Of a stretch of 64,000 nt of DNA, positions 7,074 to 14,562 are shown piece after piece. Each line of letters opens with the position of its first letter. Position 1 is the stretch's first letter. The stretch spans positions 62,001-126,000 of the forward strand of contig SFIQ01000001.1 in NCBI GenBank assembly GCA_004555265.1, given 5' to 3'. The stretch comes from Ruminococcus sp. GTDB lineage: Bacteria > Bacillota > Clostridia > Oscillospirales > Acutalibacteraceae. The notes beneath the pieces were generated by a model that searched no databases, was not told the DNA's origin, and worked only from the letters and a program-made list of their open reading frames with translations. The translations under genes were made by a program, and so were the position numbers.

Positions 7074-8156
7074 TCAGTCCATATAGCCTTCTGCGCAAAG
7101 CAGTTCTGCAAGCAAAACGCCGCCGCCGGCAGCACCGCGCAACGTGTTGTGGGAAAGACAAACAAACTTGTAATCATATTGCGTATCTTCGCGCAGTCTG
7201 CCGATGGAAATTGCCATACCGCCTTCAAGCATTCGGTTCAGTTTTGTCTGCGGCATATTATCCTCTTCAAAATAGTTGAGGAACTGTTTGGGCGCGCTCG
7301 GTAAATCCAATTCCTGCGCTCTGCCTTTAAAGTTCTTCCAAACCTCTAAAATTTCTTCCTTAGACGGCTTATTCTCAAACCGTACAAACACAGCACCCAT
7401 ATGACCGTTGGAAACCGGCACACGTAAGCATTGCGCCGTGAAATTGGGGGAGGCGGCCGGTTGAATGACATCACCGTCAATTTTACCCCAAATCTTCAAA
7501 GGTTCCTGCTCGCTCTTTTCTTCCTCGCCGCCGATGTACGGAATGACATTATCCACCATTTCAGGCCAGGTTTCAAAGGTTTTGCCGGCACCGGAAATTG
7601 CCTGATAGGTGCAAACCAAAACATCTTTTACGCCGAACTTGGAAAGCGGGAACAGTGCAGGCACATAGCTTTGCAAAGAGCAGTTGGATTTCACGGCAAT
7701 AAAGCCGCGTTTCGTGCCGAGACGCTTTCTCTGCGCGGGAATGATGTGAATATGGTCTGCATTCAGTTCCGGCACCACCATCGGCACATCGGGCGTATGA
7801 CGGTTTGCGCTGTTGTTCGAGATAACCGGGCATTCCGCTTTTGCATAGCGTTCTTCAAGCGCTTTGATTTCGTCTTTTTTCATATCCACGGCGCAAAATA
7901 CGAAATCCACCATCGAAGCAATTTTTTCCACATCACCTGTTGCATCCATCACAACAAGGTCTTTTACATTTTCGGGGATTTCAACATCCATGCACCATTT
8001 TGTACCGACAGCGTCCGCATATTTTTTGCCTGCCGAACGCGGGCTTGCCGCGACAACTTTCACATTGAACCACGGGTGGTTGGCAAGCAAGGTTAAAAAT
8101 CTTTGCCCAACCATACCTGTTGCGCCGATTACGCCGACATTATACTGTTTTTCCAC
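7074..8156 (-). CDS. asd: Aspartate-semialdehyde dehydrogenase (archaeal/fungal type)
   Basis: Reduces aspartyl phosphate to aspartate semialdehyde with NADPH. 360 residues. The N-terminal GATGMVGQRFL Rossmann motif and AVKSNCSLQ with the catalytic Cys (about 157) are clear. YQAISGAGKTF and the PYIGGEEEKSEQEP insert place it in the archaeal/fungal-type ASADH branch rather than the classical bacterial one. The start is GTG, 9 bases after GGAGG. First gene of the operon behind the lysine riboswitch. Confidence 0.95.
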   Translation of the reverse strand: MEKQYNVGVIGATGMVGQRFLTLLANHPWFNVKVVAASPRSAGKKYADAVGTKWCMDVEIPENVKDLVVMDATGDVEKIASMVDFVFCAVDMKKDEIKALEERYAKAECPVISNNSANRHTPDVPMVVPELNADHIHIIPAQRKRLGTKRGFIAVKSNCSLQSYVPALFPLSKFGVKDVLVCTYQAISGAGKTFETWPEMVDNVIPYIGGEEEKSEQEPLKIWGKIDGDVIQPAASPNFTAQCLRVPVSNGHMGAVFVRFENKPSKEEILEVWKNFKGRAQELDLPSAPKQFLNYFEEDNMPQTKLNRMLEGGMAISIGRLREDTQYDYKFVCLSHNTLRGAAGGGVLLAELLCAEGYMD

Positions 8157-8189
8157 TTGTGTTTACCTCCAAAACATGTTATTCTATTG

Positions 8190-8445
8190 TCTGCATAAAA
8201 AAAGCCGGTCATTACAACCGGTCATCATAAACGAAGTGCAGGCTTGAAGCACCGCGCAAAAATGCGCTGTGTTTACAATAGCACTCCATCAAATTTATGA
8301 TGACAGTTATGCCGCTGTTCGCAAACATACCCAAACAAAGCAAAAATCGGTTTCCTTTGTTTTCGGCAAAAAACCCTTTTACGCACCGTGAACAGCCCCG
8401 ATTGACCTGACATGCGCTACTGATGTGTTTTGCACCTCTATTGCA
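8190..8445 (-). promoter_or_regulatory. Lysine riboswitch (L box) controlling asd-dapA-dapB
   Basis: On the minus strand the leader shows the L-box landmarks in order: AGAGGTGC near the 5' end, then AGTA, AAAGGG followed by GCCGAA, GGGTATG, CTGTCATC and GGAGTGCTAT. A CCGGT/ACCGG hairpin followed by TTTTTTT (about 8192-8212) is the probable expression-platform terminator. Lysine binding would stop transcription of the pathway genes, in keeping with their function. Confidence 0.88.
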
Positions 8446-8454
8446 GTTGGGAAT

Positions 8455-8483
8455 ATCATATCATTTTTCTAATCACAAGTCAA
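8455..8483 (-). promoter_or_regulatory. Sigma-A promoter of the lysine operon
   Basis: On the minus strand TTGACT (8478-8483) and TATGAT (8455-8460) with a 17-bp spacer, just upstream of the L box. Confidence 0.8.
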
Positions 8484-8522
8484 TCATTTTAACAGATTTG
8501 GAACATTGTTGGGAGATTACCT

Positions 8523-9551
8523 ATGCAGAAACAAGATTTTTATTATGATTTACCAAAAGAGCGCATTGCGCAAACGCCGATTGAGCCGCGTGATCACTCA
8601 AAAATGATGGTTTTGCACCGCGATACCGACGAAATCGAGCATAAGCATTTTTACGATATATTAGACTATTTAAACGAAAATGACTGCTTGATTTTAAACG
8701 ACACCCGCGTTTTGCCTGCACGACTGTACGGCGAAAAGGAAGAAACAGGCGCCCGTGTGGAATTTTTATTGCTCAACCAAAAGGCAAACGATGTTTGGGA
8801 GGTCATCACAGGCCCCGGCAGACGCGCAAAGGTCGGCGCAAAATTTTCATTCGGCGGTGGAATTTTAAAAGCGGAAGTATTAGAAGTCCTGGAAAACGGC
8901 AACCGTTTGGCACGCTTTTTCTACGATGGAGACAGCATTTTTCCTGTACTTGAAAAAGTCGGTGAAATGCCGCTACCGCACTATATTACGGAAAAGTTGG
9001 AGGACGGCGAACGCTATCAAACCGTGTATTCCAAAGAGTTAGGCTCTGCCGCCGCGCCGACAGCCGGGTTACACTTTACGCCCGAAATCTTGGAAAAGAT
9101 ACAGAAAAAAGGTGTTAAAATCGGATTTGTAACCTTACATGTCGGCATCGGCACGTTCCGCCCTGTAAAAGCGAACAATATTGAAGACCACAAAATGCAC
9201 GCGGAGCATTATCATTTGTCCGAAGAAACTGCCGCACTTATCCGCGAAACCAAAAAAAACGGCGGGCGCGTGATAGCGGTCGGTACAACCAGTTGCCGCA
9301 CGCTCGAAAGCGTGGCTACATTTCACGGTGAAATTTGCGCCGCAGACGGCTGGACAAATATTTTTATTTATCCGGGGTACAAATTCAAATGTATTGACGC
9401 ACTGCTTACAAACTTTCATTTGCCCGAAAGCACGCTGATTATGTTGGTTTCTGCATTTTATGACCGTGAAAAAGTTTTGCAAGCCTACAAAGAAGCGGTT
9501 GAAAAAGAATATCGGTTCTTTTCGTTCGGTGATTGTATGTTGTTGTTATAA
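8523..9551 (+). CDS. queA: S-adenosylmethionine:tRNA ribosyltransferase-isomerase
   Basis: Moves the ribosyl group of SAM onto preQ1-modified tRNA to make epoxyqueuosine. 342 residues, normal length. Family landmarks: the N-terminal FYYDLPKERIAQTP, NDTRVLPARL (about 59-68), EFLLL, TAGLHFTPE (about 180), and HVGIGTFRPV (about 205). It overlaps nothing and is followed 12 bp later by tgt, the enzyme for the preceding step; the two form the classic queuosine pair. Confidence 0.97.
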   Translation: MQKQDFYYDLPKERIAQTPIEPRDHSKMMVLHRDTDEIEHKHFYDILDYLNENDCLILNDTRVLPARLYGEKEETGARVEFLLLNQKANDVWEVITGPGRRAKVGAKFSFGGGILKAEVLEVLENGNRLARFFYDGDSIFPVLEKVGEMPLPHYITEKLEDGERYQTVYSKELGSAAAPTAGLHFTPEILEKIQKKGVKIGFVTLHVGIGTFRPVKANNIEDHKMHAEHYHLSEETAALIRETKKNGGRVIAVGTTSCRTLESVATFHGEICAADGWTNIFIYPGYKFKCIDALLTNFHLPESTLIMLVSAFYDREKVLQAYKEAVEKEYRFFSFGDCMLLL

Positions 9552-9563
9552 TAGGAGAGATTT

Positions 9564-10694
9564 ATGTTTACAGTTTTAAAAACAGAGGGAAATGCCCGCC
9601 GCGGCGAATTTCAAACCGTCCACGGCACGGTTCAGACGCCTGCATTTATGAACGTTGCCACCGCAGGTGCTATTAAGGGCGCGGTTTCGAGTTATGACTT
9701 AAAGGATATTGGCTGTCAGGTACAACTGTGCAACACATATCATTTGCATGTGCGTCCCGGCGATACCCTCATCAAAGAACTCGGCGGCTTGCACAAATTT
9801 ACGGGTTGGGACGGCCCGATTTTAACTGACAGCGGCGGATTTCAAGTGTTTTCACTCGCAAAGCTACGGCAAATCAAAGAAGAAGGCGTTCATTTCCATT
9901 CGCATGTAGACGGTCGCAAAATTTTTATGGGACCTGAGGAAAGTATGCAAATTCAGTCCAATCTCGGCTCAACCATTGCCATGGCGTTTGACGAATGTGT
10001 GGAAAATCCCGCGGAATATGCTTATGCAAAAGCGTCTTGCGAGCGTACGGTACGTTGGCTTGTGCGCTGTAAAGCGGAAATGGCGCGATTGAACGCCTTG
10101 GAAGATACGGTAAATCCTAACCAACTGTTGTTCGGGATTAACCAAGGGTGCACCTATGACGACTTGCGCATCGAAAATATGAAACAAATCGCAGAACTCG
10201 ATTTAGACGGCTACGCTATCGGTGGGCTTGCAGTCGGTGAACCGAAAGAGGATATGTACCGCATTATTTCTGCCGTTGCGCCATTTATGCCGAAAGATAA
10301 ACCGCGGTATTTAATGGGCGTCGGTACACCGGGGAACATTTTGGAAGCCGTCAGTCGCGGCGTGGATTTGTTTGACTGCGTTATGCCCAGCCGCAATGCA
10401 CGCCACGGGCACTTATTCACCCAAAACGGCATTATCAATTTGAATAACGAAAAATACAAAAATGATTTGTCTCCGATAGAGGAAGGCTGTCAATGCCCAA
10501 CCTGTCAGCGTCATTCGCGTGCTTACATTCGCCATTTGTTTAAAGCAGGGGAGATGCTTGCCATGCGTCTTTGCGTAATGCATAACCTTTATTTCTATAA
10601 TACGCTCCTTGCAAAAATCCGTGCACAAATAGAAAACGGAACTTTTGATAGTTTTAAAAATGAATATGTCGAGAAATTAGACACGCGAATCTAA
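9564..10694 (+). CDS. tgt: tRNA-guanine transglycosylase
   Basis: Exchanges guanine 34 of GUN-anticodon tRNAs for preQ1. 376 residues. LTDSGGFQVFSL carries the substrate-binding Asp (about 92), and LFDCVMPSRNARHG the nucleophilic Asp (about 270). The zinc site is CQCPTC with a distal His in VMHN. AGGAGAG precedes the ATG. Second gene of the queA-tgt pair; the following yajC has its own promoter. Confidence 0.97.
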   Translation: MFTVLKTEGNARRGEFQTVHGTVQTPAFMNVATAGAIKGAVSSYDLKDIGCQVQLCNTYHLHVRPGDTLIKELGGLHKFTGWDGPILTDSGGFQVFSLAKLRQIKEEGVHFHSHVDGRKIFMGPEESMQIQSNLGSTIAMAFDECVENPAEYAYAKASCERTVRWLVRCKAEMARLNALEDTVNPNQLLFGINQGCTYDDLRIENMKQIAELDLDGYAIGGLAVGEPKEDMYRIISAVAPFMPKDKPRYLMGVGTPGNILEAVSRGVDLFDCVMPSRNARHGHLFTQNGIINLNNEKYKNDLSPIEEGCQCPTCQRHSRAYIRHLFKAGEMLAMRLCVMHNLYFYNTLLAKIRAQIENGTFDSFKNEYVEKLDTRI

Positions 10695-10726
10695 ATATGA
10701 GCATTTTGTTAAATTTGGAATATCTA

Positions 10727-10755
10727 TTGCAAAATATTCCAATTCTATGTATAAT
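10727..10755 (+). promoter_or_regulatory. Promoter for yajC
   Basis: TTGCAA (10727-10732) and TATAAT (10750-10755), 17-bp spacer, in an AT-rich gap after tgt. Confidence 0.75.
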
Positions 10756-10787
10756 AAGATGATTTTATTTATGGAGGAATTTTGAAA

Positions 10788-11198
10788 ATGTTAAATTTCG
10801 TATTACCCCTTGAAGCTCCCCCTGCTTCCGGCACGGGCAGCAGCAGTATGTTGCCCATGATTTTGATGATGGTTGCTTTGTTTGCGATTATGTATTTTTT
10901 CACCATTCGGCCGCAAAAAAAGCAACAGAAAAAAGAGCAGGAAATGCGTGACAATACGCAAGTCGGCGATGAAATTACAACCATCGGCGGCATTGTCGGC
11001 AGAGTTGTTACGGTTAAAGAAGATTCTTTAATCATTGAAACCGGCGCGGACAGAAATAAAATGAAAATTACGCGTTGGGCTATTCAAATGAACAACACCG
11101 CGAACGAAAAACTGCAAGCCGAGCGTGAAGCCGCAAGAGCCGCGCAGGAAAAGGAAAAAGAAGCAAAAGCAAAAAAGAAAAGCAAAAAAGAAGACTGA
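10788..11198 (+). CDS. yajC: Preprotein translocase subunit YajC
   Basis: Small membrane partner of SecDF. About 136 residues: a short periplasm-facing N-terminus, one membrane span (LPMILMMVALFAIMYFF), then IRPQKKQQKK and the VGDEITTIGGIVGRVV core typical of YajC. The C-terminal third is a long Lys/Glu/Ala charged tail. ATG at 10788 is 10 bases from GGAGG; a TTG at 10782 is only 4 away. tgt-yajC is a common order, but secD/secF do not follow here. Confidence 0.92.
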   Translation: MLNFVLPLEAPPASGTGSSSMLPMILMMVALFAIMYFFTIRPQKKQQKKEQEMRDNTQVGDEITTIGGIVGRVVTVKEDSLIIETGADRNKMKITRWAIQMNNTANEKLQAEREAARAAQEKEKEAKAKKKSKKED

Positions 11199-11219
11199 CA
11201 AAACGCATATTCAAAACTG

Positions 11220-11254
11220 CCCCCGCATACTTTTTAGTAAAGTGTGCGGGGGTG
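11220..11254 (+). promoter_or_regulatory. Hairpin sequestering the next gene's ribosome site
   Basis: CCCCCGCATAC (11220-11230) pairs with GTGTGCGGGGG (11242-11252, one G-T). No T-run follows, so it is a poor terminator. The 3' arm is the Shine-Dalgarno (GGGGGTG) for the ATG at 11260, so the hairpin should reduce translation of the downstream gene. Confidence 0.6.
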
Positions 11255-11259
11255 TTGTT

Positions 11260-11685
11260 ATGTCTGTGCAAGTGAAAAGACGGCGTGCATCACGCCGAAC
11301 GACGACACAAAGGAAAAATACCGGTCCGACTCATACCTACAAATCGGCGCTTCTATATGGCATTGTTGGTTTTTTGCTGTTTATGCTCGGCACGGCATTT
11401 CTTTCCGTATTTTTGCTCAAAAGTGAAACACAGCCGGCACATATGCATATTGCGGTCTATATGGTATACGGCTGTACCGCGCTGATATGCGGTTTTTTAT
11501 GTACAGCACGGAAAAGAATCCCGATATTCCCAAACTGCTTTTTTGCCGGCTTTGCAGAACTTCTGTTGGTACTGATATGTATGTTGTTCGCATCCAAAGC
11601 ACAGTTTACCGTGGTTGTGTGCATTCCGATTGCATTAAGCCTCGTTTGCCCGATTCTCGGCGGAATCATTGGTAAAAGAATATAA
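11260..11685 (+). CDS. Four-span membrane protein, TIGR04086-like
   Basis: 141 residues. A basic N-terminus (KRRRASRRTTTQRK) is followed by four hydrophobic segments at about 32-55 (YGIVGFLLFMLGTAFLSVFL), 66-85, 92-112 and 117-138 (ending LVCPILGGIIG). The size, topology and place right after yajC match the TIGR04086 family of Clostridia membrane proteins, whose function is unknown. ATG 11260 is chosen because its Shine-Dalgarno lies in the preceding hairpin; the upstream open frame overlaps yajC out of phase. Confidence 0.7.
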   Translation: MSVQVKRRRASRRTTTQRKNTGPTHTYKSALLYGIVGFLLFMLGTAFLSVFLLKSETQPAHMHIAVYMVYGCTALICGFLCTARKRIPIFPNCFFAGFAELLLVLICMLFASKAQFTVVVCIPIALSLVCPILGGIIGKRI

Positions 11686-11710
11686 ATTTTGTTAAGTAAA
11701 GGTGTTTAAA

Positions 11711-12376
11711 ATGAAAAGAAGAAAAACGCACGCCACCATTATCGCAACCGGAATTCGTAAAAAAAGAAAAATAAACACAAACGCAATCCGAAAAAATCAA
11801 AAACTGATTCTTCTGACCACCGTATTGATTTGCGGGGTTTTGTTGGGCGTTTTGTTTGTAAAATACGCAGACAACGCCACCTATCTCTCATTGCTAAATC
11901 TTACAAAGGCGCATTTTAAGCAAAGCGAAGCGCAGTCGGTATGGCTGAACTTCCTGTCAAGTTTCGGCACAGACTGCATATACATATCGATTGCTTTTTT
12001 GTTGGGCTTGTGTTTAGTCGGAGAACCGTTTTTGTGGCTTTTACCGCTTGTAAAAGGCTTGGGCATCGGAACAGTTTCCGCCTGCCTTTACAAAACCGAA
12101 ACATTACAAGGCTTGGAGTATTATGCTTTGTTTTTACTCCTGCCGAATGTGCTTTCGGCGGCGTCTCTTTTATTTAGTTGCAAAGAGAGTATTCTGTTTT
12201 CGCGGGACATCAATCGCTGCTTGCTGAAAAGAGCAGATACTTTTGAAGGGTTTAACGCCATAAAACTATATATACTTCGACATTTTGTCCTGCTGTTCAT
12301 TATGCTGGTTTCTGCCGCCATCAGTGCTGTGGTTTTATACTTGTTTCACGGAAAAATCAGTCTTTTTTCACTTTAA
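11711..12376 (+). CDS. SpoIIM-like stage II sporulation membrane protein
   Basis: 221 residues. A basic N-terminus (KRRKTHATII...RKKRK) precedes about five membrane segments, including VLICGVLLGVLFV, IAFLLGLCLVG, LVKGLGIGTVSA and HFVLLFIMLVSAAIS. The LVKGLGIGTV stretch and overall topology resemble SpoIIM, part of the engulfment complex acting with SpoIIP and SpoIID. It sits beside a Xer recombinase, as spoIIM does in Bacillus, but here convergently; the two coding regions overlap by 20 bp. ATG 11711 has AAGGTG seven bases upstream. Confidence 0.72.
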   Translation: MKRRKTHATIIATGIRKKRKINTNAIRKNQKLILLTTVLICGVLLGVLFVKYADNATYLSLLNLTKAHFKQSEAQSVWLNFLSSFGTDCIYISIAFLLGLCLVGEPFLWLLPLVKGLGIGTVSACLYKTETLQGLEYYALFLLLPNVLSAASLLFSCKESILFSRDINRCLLKRADTFEGFNAIKLYILRHFVLLFIMLVSAAISAVVLYLFHGKISLFSL

Positions 12377-13352
12377 CATTTGCAAGGGGATTCGCATCCG
12401 ACGCATTTTTCAGTTGTTCATCCACCAAATGCGTATAAATCTCCGTTGTGCCCAAATTTTCGTGTCCTAAAATTTCTTTCAGCACAAGCACATCCACATG
12501 ACCGTGCTGATACATCAATGTGGCGGCGGTATGCCGCAATTTGTGCACGGAAAGACCGCGGTTGCCAAGTCCGCATTTTTCTAAATACCCGTAAACCATA
12601 TGTTGTACGGTTTTTGGACTGATTCGCTGATAACGACTGCTTAAAAACAGTGCATTTTTGTCCTTTTGCCGCACTTTGTCCACAGGGCGAACCGCCATAT
12701 ACCGCTTAATCGCGTCCATACAAGCCTCGTTCAAATATACGGTTCGCTCCTTATTGCCTTTTCCTGTAACCACGAGGGTGTTATTGTCTTTTATGTCGGT
12801 ATAATCAATCGACACCAATTCCGAAAGGCGCAATCCACAGTTTAAAAACAGCGTTAATATGCAATAATCCCGTTCTTTATACGGGCCGTCCACCGAAGCC
12901 AACAGTTGAAGACTTTCCTCTAATGTTAGGTACTTCGGCTGGGCTTTTTTCTTTTTCGGTGTTTCGAGTTCCTGCATGGGATTTTCGTCTAACAGCTTTT
13001 TTTGGACATGTAAATAGCGAAAAAATGCGCGGATACTGCTGGTTTTTCGCGCGCGTGCCGCGGCGTCATTGTCGCGGTCGGATTTGCAATACGATAAAAA
13101 CGCGTATGCATCAGCAAGAGTTACTTGTTGAAAAAACTGTATGTCCAAATCCGAAATATCTATTTTTTCAAAGTCCGGGGCAGGGGAACCGGCGCGCTCG
13201 GCTTCGCGCATTTTTAAAAAGCGGAAAAACAGTGTTAAATCTAAAATATATTCATCTACCGTTAATTCGGATTTGTTTTTGATGGCAAGTTCATGATTTG
13301 CAAACTCCCGCACCAAATGCGGCAAGTTCGGTGATTGGGCATATTTTGTCAT
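12357..13352 (-). CDS. Tyrosine recombinase, XerC/XerD type
   Basis: 331 residues. The N-terminal SAM-like core-binding domain covers about 10-135, the catalytic domain 155-320. Catalytic residues are all visible: Arg in NCGLRLSEL, Lys in GKGNKER, H-x-x-R in HKLRHT, His in ILGHENLG and Tyr in EIYTH. The full set and length fit a chromosomal Xer protein rather than a short phage integrase, though a mobile-element role is not excluded given the decayed mobile DNA next to it. The end overlaps the SpoIIM-like gene. An inverted repeat lies just upstream. Confidence 0.88.
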   Translation of the reverse strand: MTKYAQSPNLPHLVREFANHELAIKNKSELTVDEYILDLTLFFRFLKMREAERAGSPAPDFEKIDISDLDIQFFQQVTLADAYAFLSYCKSDRDNDAAARARKTSSIRAFFRYLHVQKKLLDENPMQELETPKKKKAQPKYLTLEESLQLLASVDGPYKERDYCILTLFLNCGLRLSELVSIDYTDIKDNNTLVVTGKGNKERTVYLNEACMDAIKRYMAVRPVDKVRQKDKNALFLSSRYQRISPKTVQHMVYGYLEKCGLGNRGLSVHKLRHTAATLMYQHGHVDVLVLKEILGHENLGTTEIYTHLVDEQLKNASDANPLANVKVKKD

Positions 13353-13372
13353 TGTACATTCCTCTGTTGTTC

Positions 13373-13387
13373 GTGAAACAGTTTCAC
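13373..13387. promoter_or_regulatory. Palindrome upstream of the recombinase gene
   Basis: GTGAAAC A GTTTCAC, a perfect 7-bp inverted repeat 20 bp before the recombinase ATG, suitable as an operator. No protein can be assigned. Confidence 0.45.
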
Positions 13388-13942
13388 ATTATATAAATTG
13401 TTCAAAATGTAATAGACTTCATAATACCGAATAATATTTAAGATAACAGAACGATGAAAGGGCGGTTAATCGATTTTTCAGTAAAAATTGGATAGGCGTT
13501 TCTATTGATAAAAGCAGTTTCAAAACGATTGCAGGCATCAATATAGAAAATATTCAACATTTCCAAAATCTCTAATACAGTTAAAAAAATTTACGCTATT
13601 ATTGTAAAAAAATCGCAAAACCGAATCGAATAGAAATTTTCCAGACGACCAAACCCTTGTCAAAAAAATTTCTATTGGATGAAATGGGAAAGAAAATCCA
13701 CTGAAATGCTAAACAAACTATAACTGAAAAAATGCAAACAAAAAAAGTAACGTTATAGTTTTTAAGAAGAAAAAATATTGTAATGAAATGAAAAACAGTG
13801 AAAATATCAAAAAGTCAACTGCCAAATATGTATTCCTGTTTTAAGAAATGCTATTTCAGAAATGTTCGCGTTATACCGTAGGTTACACAAAAATTAAGAA
13901 AAACCACAGAATCCGGCAATTTCTGCCGTTTTTAACTCCCCT
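13388..13942. other. AT-rich stretch without recognisable genes
   Basis: About 550 bp, far richer in A and T than its neighbours, with stops in all frames and no Shine-Dalgarno/ATG pair of note. A weak hairpin CGGCA...TGCCG plus T-run (13914-13934) could end a plus-strand transcript. I see no known structured RNA. It may be debris of the mobile DNA next door. Confidence 0.5.
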
Positions 13943-13974
13943 CAATTATACAAAATATTAATTTTGTATAATTG
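13943..13974. repeat. Perfect 14-bp AT-rich inverted repeat
   Basis: CAATTATACAAAAT (13943-13956) and ATTTTGTATAATTG (13961-13974) around ATTA. Could be an operator, a bidirectional terminator or an element end. A TATAAT is embedded in each orientation. Confidence 0.6.
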
Positions 13975-14017
13975 TATAGCAAAAAGTGCTAAAAGTCAAT
14001 ACCCTACAATAAAAAAC

Positions 14018-14095
14018 AGCGCCTTTGCATGCACCAAAGACGCTGTAATTATTGAAAATGGGTATGAAAAAAGCACCTGCAAAGGCGGGTGCTTT
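14018..14095 (-). terminator. Two terminator hairpins behind the micro-ORF strip
   Basis: 14069-14095: AAAGCACC/GGTGCTTT-type hairpin followed on the minus strand by TTTTTTC, overlapping the stop of the 54-residue gene. 14018-14044 is the third, slightly diverged copy of the hairpins at 3362 and 4207, followed by TTTTTT. Confidence 0.7.
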
Positions 14096-14258
14096 AATAC
14101 TTGCTATAAGGACAGTTGTCGCAAATTTCTTTCCAGTTTGTCTTGACTTTATAAATTGCGGGAATGACTTCTTCCTTTGTGTCACGATTTTCCATACAAT
14201 CAACAACGTCAATTTTCTTATCAACCAATGGGCAGAAAATAAAATCATTATATTCCAT
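14094..14258 (-). CDS. 54-residue Cys-containing protein (mobile-DNA type, unknown function)
   Basis: Begins MEYNDFIFCPLVDKKIDVVD and ends EICDNCPYSKY. Cysteines at 9, 21, 46 and 49 (C-D-N-C) suggest a tiny metal-binding protein. The start overlaps the end of the upstream frame by 11 bp and has GGAGGT 9 bases before it, so translation was coupled. It appears intact. I cannot name a family; its relatives in my memory sit in Clostridia mobile elements, which is only suggestive. Confidence 0.6.
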   Translation of the reverse strand: MEYNDFIFCPLVDKKIDVVDCMENRDTKEEVIPAIYKVKTNWKEICDNCPYSKY

Positions 14259-14429
14259 ATTTGTCTAATACCTCCAATGCGTGTTTAACTGCTTGAGTAA
14301 AAACTTCTCGCTTACATGCTGTTCGAATTGAATTGTTTTTCACACTAACGTATGTTGCTCCTTCATTACCGAAATAATCTATAAATTCGCCATTCCATCG
14401 TGTTGCTGTGAATCGTCATACTCGGTCAT
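14248..14429 (-). pseudogene. Frameshifted micro-ORF
   Basis: Starts at ATG 14429 with GGGAGG: MTEYDDSQQ. That frame stops at 14379. Shifting one base near 14400-14416 gives TRWNGEFIDYFGNEGATYVS and continues to LEVLDKYGI, stopping at 14248-14250. The simplest reading is one ~59-residue gene with a single-base deletion. The start overlaps the stop of the preceding fragment (ATGA). Confidence 0.5.
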
Positions 14430-14533
14430 TTCCTCCCGTTATATGTAACCTTGTGGTTTTCAAACTCTGCAAGTTCTTTTTGCGTGTATGCAGGCTCGCT
14501 GTCCTCAAAAACGGAAAAAGCGTGTATTTCATC
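14426..14533 (-). pseudogene. C-terminal fragment of a lost gene
   Basis: An open frame bounded upstream by a stop encodes DEIHAFSVFEDSEPAYTQKE, then LAEFENHKVTYNGRK, and stops at 14426. It has no start codon or ribosome site; its 5' part has been replaced by the terminator hairpin of the neighbouring kinase gene. The ATGA overlap with the next micro-ORF shows it was part of the same coupled operon. Confidence 0.45.
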
Positions 14534-14553
14534 TTACACAAAATACACGCTTT
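14517..14553 (-). terminator. Terminator of the PfkB-family gene
   Basis: AAAGCGTGTATTT (14517-14529) pairs perfectly with AAATACACGCTTT (14541-14553). A T-run continues on the minus strand. Confidence 0.88.
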
Positions 14554-14562
14554 CTAAAAGCA

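Noticed and set aside
13373..13430. dif site next to the Xer gene
   Set aside because: No sequence close to the Firmicute dif core is present; the palindrome GTGAAAC-A-GTTTCAC lacks the 11-6-11 dif layout.
13388..13942. Possible structured RNA gene (6S, tmRNA or RNase P type) in the AT-rich gap
   Set aside because: No conserved motifs of these RNAs, no consensus promoter on either strand, and only a weak 5-bp terminator hairpin.
12357..14300. Intact integrative element headed by the tyrosine recombinase
   Set aside because: No excisionase, replication or conjugation genes and no direct-repeat att sites visible; the protein looks like a chromosomal Xer.
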